DNA from: JBDIAR01 sp039812545
GTDB taxonomy: Bacteria > Actinomycetota > Actinomycetes > Actinomycetales > Dermatophilaceae
Length of the DNA: 11,842 nt
Assembly: GCA_039812545.1 (NCBI GenBank)
Contig: JBDIAR010000108.1
Coordinates: 1-11,842, forward strand
Direction: 5' to 3'
Shown: piece by piece, positions 1 to 7,230 of the stretch
Numbering within the stretch: position 1 is the stretch's first letter
Layout of the letters: every line of letters starts with the position of its first letter
The notes under the pieces: model-generated
Told to the model about the DNA's origin: nothing
Databases searched by the model: none
What the model saw: only the letters and a program-made list of their open reading frames with translations
Made by a program: the position numbers and the translations under genes

Positions 1-2194
1 CGGGCGGACTACATCGCGGGCTACGTGCCGGATCTACGCGGGATGTGACGACGATGACGTTGCAGCCGCTCACGTACCCCACGGATGTCCGGGCCGTCGC
101 TTTGGCCTGGATGGGCTCAGAGGCTGACGGGAGCCTCAATGCTCTGGAGTCATTCATGACTGGCCTCGGGGGCAATCCATCCGCTCGCGATCTGTCGACG
201 ATTCCATTGTTCTTGACCTTCATGTGCCTCACGGCGGGAGCCGGGGGCCTGCCGGATAGCCCTCTGGTGCTGTTCGATCGGATGCTGTCTCGGCTCCTGG
301 ATCCCACCTGGGCGCCTGCGGATTGCGATGCACCGCCCCCCGCGCCGATCCGCCTGGCTCAGAGGTGGGCCTGGGATGCTGCCGTGAACGACCCGACCAG
401 CGGTCTCAGCGCATGGGCTGACACATTCGTTCCGACATCGGTAGGCGAGCTGCCATCCTCACAACAGTCGCGCGTGAAAGCGCTGGCCCCATTCGCTTCC
501 GCCGTGTGCCATGGCGAATCGAATGCGCCGCCAAGGCGATTCGTTCACCGCACGTTGCGCGAGCATCTCGTCGCCGGGGTACTCGCGAGTCTCCCGACAG
601 CGCAGGCGCTCGAACACCTACGCCGTCACTGGTGGTTCGACCCCACGTGGCATGGAATCATTCCAAGCGCGATCGTGATGCACCCCGATCGCGACACCCT
701 CCTCGACGAACTCGCGCGCTGGACCGAGGTTGCCGGTTCGACGATGGAGGGTGTGCTCCACGCGCAGACCACCGACATCCTGTTGCGGGTGTGCACCATG
801 TCCGCGCCCGCCCACTGGAGTCCGATGAACCGGCGACGACTCGACGAACTCCGTGCTACGGCGATTCCCGGTCAGGCGCGACTTCTCGCGCACTCGAAAC
901 AGTGGACGGGTTCCCAGGCCAAGGTCGTGGAGACGCTGACCGCTTGCCTTCCCACCGCCCGCGAGTTGACCACGGACGTTGCTCGGGCCCTGATCGACCT
1001 CGATCCTCGACGCCCTCGCATCGGCACTGCCCACCGCCGGCAGATGGACGGGTCAGGTAACAAGTGCCCTCCGGTGCCTGGCTATCACCGAGTCCAGTCG
1101 GGAACTTGCCGCTGACGCGCTATGGGCTGAGCTCGCGGCCGGCGGCTCTGAGACCGACCTGTTGGCGCGCGCACTGACCGAATTCGACCCTCGCGAAAGC
1201 ACACGTTTGCGCGCAGCTGAGGAACTGGTGTCGTCATTACCCCCGTCGGGGAGTCGAGTCGAAAGGGTGGCTCTGGCCCTCGTCGACCTGGACCCGAGCG
1301 AGAACTCCCGTCTCCGTGCCCTGGACGCACTCCTTACCCACCTGCCAACCGCGGAGTGGCGAACCGAGGACGTCCTCGACGCCATCATCGCGATAGCTAC
1401 CGCGCCTTCCCTGCGCTTGAGGGCAACCGACGCACTTGTCGCCCATCTCCCTACCTCGCGATGGCACACGCTGAGCTTCGCTCAAGCCCTTCTCGCCCTG
1501 GACCCCTCGCCACCAAATAGAAAGGTCGCCGTCCATGCGCTCGTGGCGCACCTGCCGAACGCCGGATCGTCCACTGTGGACGTCGCAAGGTTCTTGCTCG
1601 CGCACGACCCCACTGACGTAACCCAGCGCCGCGTGATCCACGCACTCACCACGGCTCTTCTTCAGCCCGGACCGGCAACTGTCGAGGTCGCTCGCGCCTT
1701 GGTCGAGGTCGAGCCCAGTGAGTCGAATCGACGTCGAAGCATAGACGCGATTGCCGCTTCCCTTCCCCGAGCCGAGGACGGAACCGACGATGCCCTTCGG
1801 GGCATAGTCGATGTCGCGACGAGCGTGCCAACCCGCGATCGCACGATCGCGGCTCTTGTCCGGCACCTGCCGGCCGCCGGTGGATCGACGGGCCAGACGA
1901 TCCGAGCTCTCGGGAGGCTAGCCGCGACCGACGCCGACCGGATCGAGGTAGTACGTGCCCTAACTCGATTCCTGCCTTCCGCGGGCCAGTGGACACCGGC
2001 GGCAGCGCTGGTCTTGGCAACTCTGGACTCCAGCCAAGTCACGCAATCTCATTGTGCGAGAACTGGTTAGCTACTTACCCGAGGCGGGACAGCATACGCC
2101 GGCGGTCGCGCGGGCTCTACGGTCCCTGTGCACCCCCGAACAATGGATCCGCATCCTGACGCGCACGAGGAGCTTGGAACCGGACCACGCGTGA
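1..2194 (+). pseudogene. NACHT-type STAND NTPase, 3' part, broken by frameshifts
   Basis: This is the C-terminal part of a large NTPase gene whose ATPase core lies upstream of the window, so no Walker motifs are visible. The frame running from 45 to 1115 encodes features usual after a NACHT ATPase core: TLQPLT near its start, then IPLFLTFMCLTA followed by a leucine-rich helical stretch, then RFVHRTLREHLVAG at about residues 165-178. A solenoid of 35-residue units begins at 948. Reading must move to a second frame near 1006 (units continue to about 2041) and to a third at 2042, ending at TGA 2192-2194. Another switch is likely near 45, because frame 1 reads ADYIAGYVPDLRGM and then stops. NACHT STAND proteins include anti-phage sensors and regulators; a role for this one is inference. 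With three frame breaks the gene is almost certainly dead, unless some breaks are assembly errors. Its third codon positions look less GC-biased than the genes to the right. Confidence 0.8.
948..2191 (+). repeat. Twelve tandem 35-residue (105-bp) solenoid units
   Basis: When the broken frames are joined, units begin at 948, 1027, 1132, 1237, 1342, 1447, 1552, 1657, 1762, 1867, 1972 and 2075. Each complete unit is exactly 105 bp. The unit pattern is LPxAGxxT at positions 1-8, ARAL at 12-15, LDP at 18-20, RxRA at 25-28, DAL at 30-32 and a basic or aromatic residue at 35. This looks like two short amphipathic helices per unit, as in HEAT or TPR-like alpha-solenoids. The first unit is 79 bp (26 short) and the eleventh is 103 bp (2 short), and these are exactly the places where the frame is lost. 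The last unit runs into a short tail. I do not recognise the repeat as a named family; a sensing or binding role is inferred from position after a NACHT domain. Confidence 0.8.
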
Positions 2195-2357
2195 CGTAGG
2201 GGTCAACGAGGGCACGCTGGGTAACTGGGTAACTGGGTAACCCGGGCACGAGCCGATCGGGACGGGACCTCGAGCCTGTCCACGGGCGACTACGACGAGC
2301 TGAAGCGCTTGCGTGCCGAGGCCGCCGAGTTGCGGAGGGAGCGTGATGTCCTCAGAG
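2187..2357 (+). mobile_element. IS3-family transposase OrfA remnant
   Basis: Two adjoining frames together resemble the middle of an IS3-group OrfA. The frame at 2187-2228 reads TRDVGVNEGTLGNWV, the end of the helix-turn-helix region. The frame from 2225 reads LGNWVTRARADRDG and then DELKRLRAEAAELRRERDVL, the leucine-zipper-like stretch that precedes the OrfA C-terminus. Homology stops after RDVL at about 2357, and no OrfB or inverted repeats are visible. The switch between frames lies in an 8-bp tandem repeat. The fragment touches the end of the broken NACHT gene (2194), so transposition or recombination here may have cut that gene's 3' end. It is inactive. Confidence 0.75.
2217..2240 (+). 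repeat. 8-bp tandem repeat (ctgggtaa) x3
   Basis: Three perfect copies of ctgggtaa occupy 2217-2224, 2225-2232 and 2233-2240. Two copies would read straight through as LGNWVT followed by RARAD in OrfA; the third copy adds 8 nt, shifts the frame and brings in a TAA. The simplest reading is slippage from two to three copies in the transposase gene. Confidence 0.85.
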
Positions 2358-2430
2358 GTCGGGTCAGAGCGCGGTTCCGGGCGGGTCGTGGTTCGAGCAC
2401 TCGCCCCGAACGACCGATCCGGCCACGGAT

Positions 2431-3156
2431 TCAGGCTTGGACGGCCGAGCGGGTGAAGCCCTTCACGCTCATCCAACAGCCGAGGGCGAGTTCCCACAGG
2501 GCGATCGGTAGCGCGAGGAACACAGCCGTGCTCGAGACCTGGTCGAGGACGCCGAAGAGGGTGGCCAGTACGGAGGCCAGCAGGAGCGGTGCGCCGATCA
2601 GGCCCACGGTCGGGATGATGCGGGGGACCAGCCGGGTGCGGTAGAGCACGGTGCCGAGCAGGACGGCGTTGACGGCCGGCATCAGGCCCGGGCCGAGCAG
2701 GAAGGTCCAGTTGCGGACTGCGACGAGGGCGTGGCCGATGCCGGTGAAGGTGCCCGGGTCTGAGCCGAGGACGTATGCCTGGCGAAGGGTGACGACTGCC
2801 AGGAGGCTGACGACGCCGATCATGACGACAGCACCCTCCATCAGCCGCGAGGTGACGAATCCGAGCGCGAGTGATTCGTGGCGTCGCCGGAGAACCGGGA
2901 ACAGTGCCACCGCCGACCCGATCGCCGTGAGGGCGTTGACGACGTCGAGGATGCACCCCCAGATGACCCGGGCGTCCTGGCCCGGGCCGGTGATGTAGCC
3001 GGCGTCGTGCAGGACCGGGTCCAGCAGGAGCAGGGCGGGGATGGAGGAGAGGAACGTGAGCAGATAGAAGACGCCGGCCACCCGGGCGTGGGCGCGCGTG
3101 GGGTCCCCTCTGCCGGCCGATCCGGGGGTCGCGAGGCGTGCGGCGGTGATGGTCAT
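2431..3156 (-). CDS. DUF4386 family integral membrane protein
   Basis: A 241-residue polytopic membrane protein resembling the DUF4386 family, whose molecular function is unknown. After a cytoplasmic N-terminus the sequence ARVAGVFYLLTF opens the first of about six hydrophobic helices, near residues 26-48, 64-89, 98-125, 145-170, 178-204 and 207-230. NWTFLLGPGLMPAVNAVLLG, including the conserved-looking loop before helix 4, fits the family. The ATG start at 3156 overlaps the stop of the upstream 96-residue gene in an ATGA arrangement and is preceded by AGGAG about seven bases away, so translation is probably coupled. The size is complete for the family. It is the last gene of the minus-strand module headed by the LuxR regulator; substrate or partner cannot be read from the sequence. 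Confidence 0.8.
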   Translation of the reverse strand: MTITAARLATPGSAGRGDPTRAHARVAGVFYLLTFLSSIPALLLLDPVLHDAGYITGPGQDARVIWGCILDVVNALTAIGSAVALFPVLRRRHESLALGFVTSRLMEGAVVMIGVVSLLAVVTLRQAYVLGSDPGTFTGIGHALVAVRNWTFLLGPGLMPAVNAVLLGTVLYRTRLVPRIIPTVGLIGAPLLLASVLATLFGVLDQVSSTAVFLALPIALWELALGCWMSVKGFTRSAVQA

Positions 3157-3443
3157 GGCTTGCTCCTGGTCGTTGTGGTCGCGGTGTCGTGCGGTGGTCG
3201 GTCAGGCAGTGCCGTGTCGAGGCGGGTGACCGCGGTGAGCGGGATGGCGAGGTCGCGCAACTGCGTGAGCAGGCCGTGCAGCGCGGCCTGGTCGGTGACG
3301 GTTCCGGTGATCAGGGTGTCGTCACCGTCGGTGGTCAAGGTCATGCCCTCGAACCGGGTGGACCATCGGGGGTCGAGCCGCCCCTGGAGCCGGATCTGGT
3401 ACCAGCCGGACGCGTTCGCCCTGCCGGTGGGTGCGTTGGTCAT
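3153..3443 (-). CDS. Small soluble conserved-looking protein, function unknown
   Basis: A 96-residue protein with no signal peptide or membrane segment. It contains WYQIRLQGRLDPRWSTRFEG, then a beta-rich core (MTLTTDGDDTLITGTV), then DQAALHGLLTQLRDLAIPL, suggesting a small alpha/beta fold. I do not recognise a characterised family; similar short proteins occur next to DUF4386 genes in actinobacteria, as far as I recall. I chose the ATG at 3443 over a GTG at 3485. The GTG has no ribosome binding site, and the core follows soon after the ATG. A TANNNT hexamer ends exactly six bases before the ATG, as in a leaderless transcript. The stop codon overlaps the DUF4386 start by ATGA, so the two products are probably made in proportion and may work together. 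The C-terminal tail (about residues 80-96) is polar and low-complexity. Confidence 0.7.
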   Translation of the reverse strand: MTNAPTGRANASGWYQIRLQGRLDPRWSTRFEGMTLTTDGDDTLITGTVTDQAALHGLLTQLRDLAIPLTAVTRLDTALPDRPPHDTATTTTRSKP

Positions 3444-3455
3444 GTCCGCACGGTA
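3444..3455 (-). promoter_or_regulatory. Candidate leaderless promoter for the 96-residue gene
   Basis: On the minus strand TACCGT (3450-3455) is followed by GCGGAC and then the ATG. A -10 element at this spacing would place the transcription start on or next to the ATG, and no Shine-Dalgarno sequence is present. No convincing -35 is seen. The arrangement nearly repeats that before the LuxR gene (TACGGT, GCGGCT, ATG). Confidence 0.45.
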
Positions 3456-3460
3456 GGTAC

Positions 3461-3517
3461 GAAGGCGGTGACCCGGCCTCACCACTTCGGGTGAGCGTCG
3501 TGGTGAACTTCGCCTTC
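3461..3517. repeat. Nested inverted repeat between LuxR gene and 96-residue gene
   Basis: The outer arms are gaaggcg (3461-3467) and cgccttc (3511-3517). The inner arms are caccac (3480-3485) and gtggtg (3500-3505) around a 14-base loop. It fills most of the 77-nt gap after the LuxR stop and lies just upstream of the candidate promoter of the small gene. It could be a terminator or attenuator without a U-tract, or an operator for the adjacent regulator. Arms this short also occur by chance in GC-rich DNA. Confidence 0.3.
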
Positions 3518-3520
3518 GGT

Positions 3521-6238
3521 TCAGCGGGTCTTGGTCAGCAACCCCAGGTCTCGGGCCCGGGTGACGGCGGCCCGTCGGCTCGTCACTCCGAGCTTGGCGT
3601 AAATGCTCTTCGTATGGGTTCGAACCGTGTTGAGCGAGATGACGAGTTCGCGTGCGATGGCCGGCCCGGCCAAATCGGTGGCCAGCAGGCCCAGCACGTC
3701 GAGCTCGCGCGGGCTGAGTGGATCGACCAGATCGTGCGTCCGTCGCTGCCTCCGCGGATCCTCGGGCCGCAAACCGTCGACCAGCCGGCGCGGGTAGCGC
3801 CAGGCGGGAGCCGTTCGGGTGAGCGCATGGAGAAGCTCCGTCATGGCCGGGCCGAGACTGACGAAGACCAGGACGTAGTCCTCGGGCTCGGCCAACCGTA
3901 GGGCGGCCGTCAAGAGGGCCAGGGCCCCGGCGAGGTCGGATCGGCCGCGCCGATGGTGTGCCACCGCCAGTAGCGCCAGGATCTCGATCAGCGAACCCGT
4001 GCGGCCACCCGTTTCCGCGGCGATGCGCAGTCGCCCCAGCAACTCGTATGCCATCTCCAGCGTCTCGTTCGAAGCTTCTGTCGCGCTCTGCTGCAAGAGG
4101 ATCCGAGCCAAGGTGATGTGCTCGTACTCGTGCACGTAGTCGAGGTCGTCGCGTGGGGTGAGGTTTCGGTGCCGCGCCCAGTCCAGTGCCTCGGACAGTC
4201 TGCCTTGGGCCAGCAGCAATCTGGCTCGCTGCGCCGGCACCGGACGGACGTTCGGCGAGAAGTCTCCGACGTAGACCCGTTCGGCTTCCTCCAGCAGGGC
4301 CATGGCGTCATCGAGGTCTCCGCCGAGTTCGAGGAGCCGGGCCCGCGCCACCCGCCACCGATATGGATGCTGCGGCAGTCCGTGCTGTTCACCCAGTCGA
4401 TCCGCCTCGTCCAGGAGGGCCCAGGCCCGCTCAATCTGCCCGCGTTCGAAGGCGATTCGGCTCTGCCCGATGACCATGTCCGCCGTTCCCCGCAGCGGTG
4501 CTCCCGTCTCGTGGTCGGCGGCCAGGCGCAGCGCATCCGCATACACGGCCTCGGCGTCGGTGAGACGTCCCTGGGTGATCCGGATGTCGGCCAACGTGAT
4601 CGAGCATCCGAGGACGTCGGAGTAGTTGCCCGCACGCGCCAAGCCGGCAACGGCATCGGCGTACGCGGCATACGCACCCGCCAGGTCTGCATTCCCCCAC
4701 GAGGCGAGTCCGGACAACGCCCGTGCGGCCGAGATCGTCAGGTCGTCGCCCGGTGCGGCCAGGACGACAGCCCGCTCGGCATGTGCCACAGCCGCCGCCG
4801 AGTCCCCACGGGCCAACGCCAACGCGGAGCGATACGTCTGTATCGCCCCCGGAATACGTTGCAACTCTACGGGATCGAGAACGACCAGATCCGGCGCCGG
4901 CGACCTCAGGACCTCGTCCAGGTCTCTCAGGCGGCCCTCGACCCCGTCAAGTTGACCGCTGGACATCAACGCACCGATGAACCCCACGGCGGCCACCGGC
5001 CGGCGGCGCACCTCTTCGGCGGGCAAGGCGTCGATCCACGTCCGGACCACGCCCTCCTTACGGTTCCGCAACATGGCGAGGACGAACCGCTCGACCAGGT
5101 CGCCCACGAGCCCGAGATCCCCGGCGGCGACGGCATACCGGACGGCGGGCTCGGGGTCGGCGGCATCGGCATACCAGCGGGCGGCTCGAGCGTGTAGGAC
5201 GCTCATCCTCGGGGCATCCGGATCGGCGACCAGATGGGCCCGAAGCACGTCGGCGAACAAGTGGTGATACCGATACCAGCGGCGTGTGTCGTCCAGCGGC
5301 ACGAGGAACAGGTTGGCGCGTTCGATCAGGTCCAGCATCGACCGTCCGTCACCGGTCCCGGTCACCGCGTCGCACAACGGTGCGGTGAACCGGTCGAGGA
5401 TCGACGTCTCCAGCAAGAACCGCCGGACGCGATCCGGGAGACGGCCGAGCACCTCTTCGACCAGGTAGTCCACGAGATACCGGTGATCCCCTGCGAAACC
5501 GGCGATGAACCCGGCCGGGTCCGCGCGATCCCGCAGTGATAGCCCGGCCAACTGCACCGCCGCGACCCACCCCTCGGTCCGCTCGGTCAAGACGGCAATG
5601 TCCCGATCGTCGAGGCTCAGCCCGACCACCTCGGTCAGGTATGCCGAAGCCTCCGCCGTCGTGAACCGCAGGTCGACGGCACGCAGCTCCAGCAACTCGC
5701 CACCCGCTCGCAGGCGACCCAGCGGGAGCGCCGGATCCGCACGCGTCCCGATCAGGACACGCACGTGTGGCGGCAGACGCGACACGAGGAACGAGACGTC
5801 GGCCGCGATCGCCGGACCGTCCGCGAGGTGGTAGTCGTCGAGCACCAAGTCGATCCCGCCCGGCCACGAGCAGAGTTCACGAATCAGCGCCGTGAGCACC
5901 GCAGAGATGGCCGGGTGGGGCCCGTCCAGCAGGGCCAGCGCACCGGCCCCGACGCCCGGCGCCACCAGGTCCAGTGCCGTGGCCACCTGGGTCCAAAATG
6001 TCGCGGGTTCGCTATCCGATTCGGCCAGGGTCACCCAGGCCACCGCGCCGCCGGCGGCCAGCCGCGCCTGCGCCCACGACGACAACAGCGTGGTCTTCCC
6101 GCAACCGGGCGGTGCCGAGACCAGCACCAGCCGAAGGCCTGAGCGTTCATTCCCCGGATCGAGGAGGCGAGGCCGACGAACGACATCGTCGCGCAGTGGC
6201 GGGATGAAGAACGTGGTTCGCAGCACCGGGCTCGGCAT
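3521..6238 (-). CDS. MalT/LAL-type LuxR-family transcriptional regulator with ATPase domain
   Basis: A 905-residue regulator of the large ATP-binding LuxR (LAL, MalT-like) class, which use an ATP-driven STAND switch to bind DNA upon sensing an inducer. It opens with VLRTTFFIPPLRDD, the usual MalT-like N-terminus. Walker A is APPGCGKTT at residues 42-50 and Walker B is LVLDDYH at 131-137. A winged-helix and helical region follow to about 330, then a long TPR-like helical array to about 830. The LuxR HTH lies at about 840-900 (LSPRELDVLGLLA, then IARELVISLNTVRTH and IYAKLGV). Length is normal for the class and no key motif is missing. An in-frame GTG at 6295 would add 19 residues, but its AGGAGG is 14 bases away; the ATG at 6238 fits the family N-terminus and a leaderless promoter. 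Probable targets are its own gene and the two genes downstream; the ligand is unknown. Confidence 0.9.
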   Translation of the reverse strand: MPSPVLRTTFFIPPLRDDVVRRPRLLDPGNERSGLRLVLVSAPPGCGKTTLLSSWAQARLAAGGAVAWVTLAESDSEPATFWTQVATALDLVAPGVGAGALALLDGPHPAISAVLTALIRELCSWPGGIDLVLDDYHLADGPAIAADVSFLVSRLPPHVRVLIGTRADPALPLGRLRAGGELLELRAVDLRFTTAEASAYLTEVVGLSLDDRDIAVLTERTEGWVAAVQLAGLSLRDRADPAGFIAGFAGDHRYLVDYLVEEVLGRLPDRVRRFLLETSILDRFTAPLCDAVTGTGDGRSMLDLIERANLFLVPLDDTRRWYRYHHLFADVLRAHLVADPDAPRMSVLHARAARWYADAADPEPAVRYAVAAGDLGLVGDLVERFVLAMLRNRKEGVVRTWIDALPAEEVRRRPVAAVGFIGALMSSGQLDGVEGRLRDLDEVLRSPAPDLVVLDPVELQRIPGAIQTYRSALALARGDSAAAVAHAERAVVLAAPGDDLTISAARALSGLASWGNADLAGAYAAYADAVAGLARAGNYSDVLGCSITLADIRITQGRLTDAEAVYADALRLAADHETGAPLRGTADMVIGQSRIAFERGQIERAWALLDEADRLGEQHGLPQHPYRWRVARARLLELGGDLDDAMALLEEAERVYVGDFSPNVRPVPAQRARLLLAQGRLSEALDWARHRNLTPRDDLDYVHEYEHITLARILLQQSATEASNETLEMAYELLGRLRIAAETGGRTGSLIEILALLAVAHHRRGRSDLAGALALLTAALRLAEPEDYVLVFVSLGPAMTELLHALTRTAPAWRYPRRLVDGLRPEDPRRQRRTHDLVDPLSPRELDVLGLLATDLAGPAIARELVISLNTVRTHTKSIYAKLGVTSRRAAVTRARDLGLLTKTR

Positions 6239-6250
6239 AGCCGCACCGTA
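6239..6250 (-). promoter_or_regulatory. Candidate leaderless promoter for the LuxR gene
   Basis: On the minus strand TACGGT (6245-6250) is followed by GCGGCT and then the ATG at 6238. The six-base spacing fits transcription starting at the ATG, and no Shine-Dalgarno precedes this start. No clear -35 is seen. The 15 bases through the ATG match those before the 96-residue gene at 12 positions. Confidence 0.45.
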
Positions 6251-6327
6251 CTGCGCGCCCGCCGCGGTGCCGCATTTGGCGTCGGCATGTCCCACGACGG
6301 GATCGTTCGCCTCCTGTGGGCCATGTT

Positions 6328-6337
6328 CCTGCGCAGG
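6328..6337. promoter_or_regulatory. Perfect 10-bp palindrome in divergent intergenic region
   Basis: cctgcgcagg is a perfect palindrome lying between the divergent LuxR and zinc-ribbon genes, 22 bases upstream of a -10-like TACACT. It could be a dimeric operator, but one short GC-rich palindrome is weak evidence. Confidence 0.2.
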
Positions 6338-6359
6338 TCCGGTGCGACCGGGCCACGGC

Positions 6360-6365
6360 TACACT
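6360..6365 (+). promoter_or_regulatory. Candidate -10 element for the zinc-ribbon operon
   Basis: TACACT matches the actinobacterial TANNNT -10 pattern and lies about 120 bases before the zinc-ribbon start, in the only substantial gap upstream of the plus-strand genes. No recognisable -35 sits 16-18 bases upstream, so the call is tentative. Confidence 0.3.
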
Positions 6366-6486
6366 CGGGCTCAGTTGGCTCGACGGCGCCACCCGCGACA
6401 GAGCCACAGCCGTCAGATCCGTTCCCCACAACTCAACACGCGTGCAGGTGCCCCGGCGCCCGCAGGTCCGCGACAAGGAGTCCCGA

Positions 6487-7227
6487 ATGAAAGCCGATCC
6501 GGCAGCGCAGCGTCGCCTGCTCGACGTCCAGGACTGCGACACCCGTCTGGACCAGATCGCGTATGCCGTGCGCAGCCTGCCGCAGCACCGCACCCTCGAA
6601 GAACTCGGGGCCCGCCTGGCCGCCACGGACGTCGAACTCGTCACCGCCGAAACGGCGCTCTCCGACACCGGGCGCGAACAGGATCGCGCCGAGGCCGACG
6701 TCGAACTCGTCCGGCAGCGCGCCGCCCGCAACCGGGCCCGCCTGGACGAGGGCACCGGCCCCGCCAAGGAACTCCAGGCCCTGCAAAGCGAACTCGCCTC
6801 CCTCGGCCGCCGACAGAGCGAACTCGAGGAGATCGAGATCGAGGTCATGGAACGCGTCGAGGCGCTGCAGACTCAGGTTCGCGAGGTGACCGAGCGACGG
6901 GACGTCCTCGCGGCCGAGCGGGCCCAGGTCCAGCGCGAGCGCGACCTGGCATTGGAGGGTTTCGCCGGTGAGGCGGCCGAGGTCGAACAGCGCCGCGCCG
7001 GGATCGTGCCCGAGATCCCCGCCGACCTGCTGGCCCTCTACGACAAGGTCCGCGCACAACACGGCGGCGTGGGTGCGGCTCTGCTGCAACGACGTCGGTG
7101 CGGCGGCTGCGAACTCGAACTCAACCAACTCGAACTCGACCGGATCCGGGCCACCACCCCCGACGACGTCGTCCGCTGTCAGGAATGCGCCCGCATCCTG
7201 GTGCGCAGCGACGAGTCCGGTATCTGA
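6487..7227 (+). CDS. Coiled-coil C4 zinc-ribbon protein (Rv2229c-like)
   Basis: A 246-residue cytoplasmic protein in two parts. Residues about 30-185 form a long, highly charged coiled coil rich in Glu, Arg and Ala. The C-terminus carries a C4 zinc ribbon, with cysteines at 205 and 208 (CGGC) and at 231 and 234 (CQEC), and ELELNQLELDRI between them. This is the architecture of the zf-RING_7 family, of which M. tuberculosis Rv2229c is a member; its exact role is not settled, and nucleic-acid or ribosome-related functions have been proposed for relatives. The ATG start is supported by AAGGAG six bases upstream (6475-6480). The RNase H/phosphatase gene starts 3 nt after its stop, the same order as in mycobacteria, so the two are probably cotranscribed and coupled. 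Length and cysteines are intact. Confidence 0.88.
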   Translation: MKADPAAQRRLLDVQDCDTRLDQIAYAVRSLPQHRTLEELGARLAATDVELVTAETALSDTGREQDRAEADVELVRQRAARNRARLDEGTGPAKELQALQSELASLGRRQSELEEIEIEVMERVEALQTQVREVTERRDVLAAERAQVQRERDLALEGFAGEAAEVEQRRAGIVPEIPADLLALYDKVRAQHGGVGAALLQRRRCGGCELELNQLELDRIRATTPDDVVRCQECARILVRSDESGI

Positions 7228-7230
7228 CCG

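Noticed and set aside
2388..2414. Possible terminator hairpin after the DUF4386 gene (gttcg/cgaac)
   Set aside because: The stem is only five pairs with an 11-base loop and mismatched flanks, and there is no T-tract; it is not distinguishable from chance.
2117..2956. A 279-codon minus-strand open frame
   Set aside because: It is out of frame with the DUF4386 gene on the same strand and antisense to the NACHT/IS remnants; its product is His/Arg/Pro-rich with no domain.
3444..3485. Upstream GTG start (3485) for the 96-residue gene
   Set aside because: No ribosome binding site precedes it, and the extra 14 residues are Arg-rich, unlike the rest of the protein. The -10-like hexamer lies inside this extension.
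4118..5197. A 359-codon plus-strand open frame
   Set aside because: It is antisense to the TPR-like region of the LuxR regulator and encodes Arg/Gly-rich sequence without motifs.
5892..6971. A 359-codon plus-strand open frame bridging the divergent intergenic region
   Set aside because: It overlaps the LuxR Walker region antisense and the zinc-ribbon gene out of frame, and its product is Arg/Pro-rich shadow sequence.
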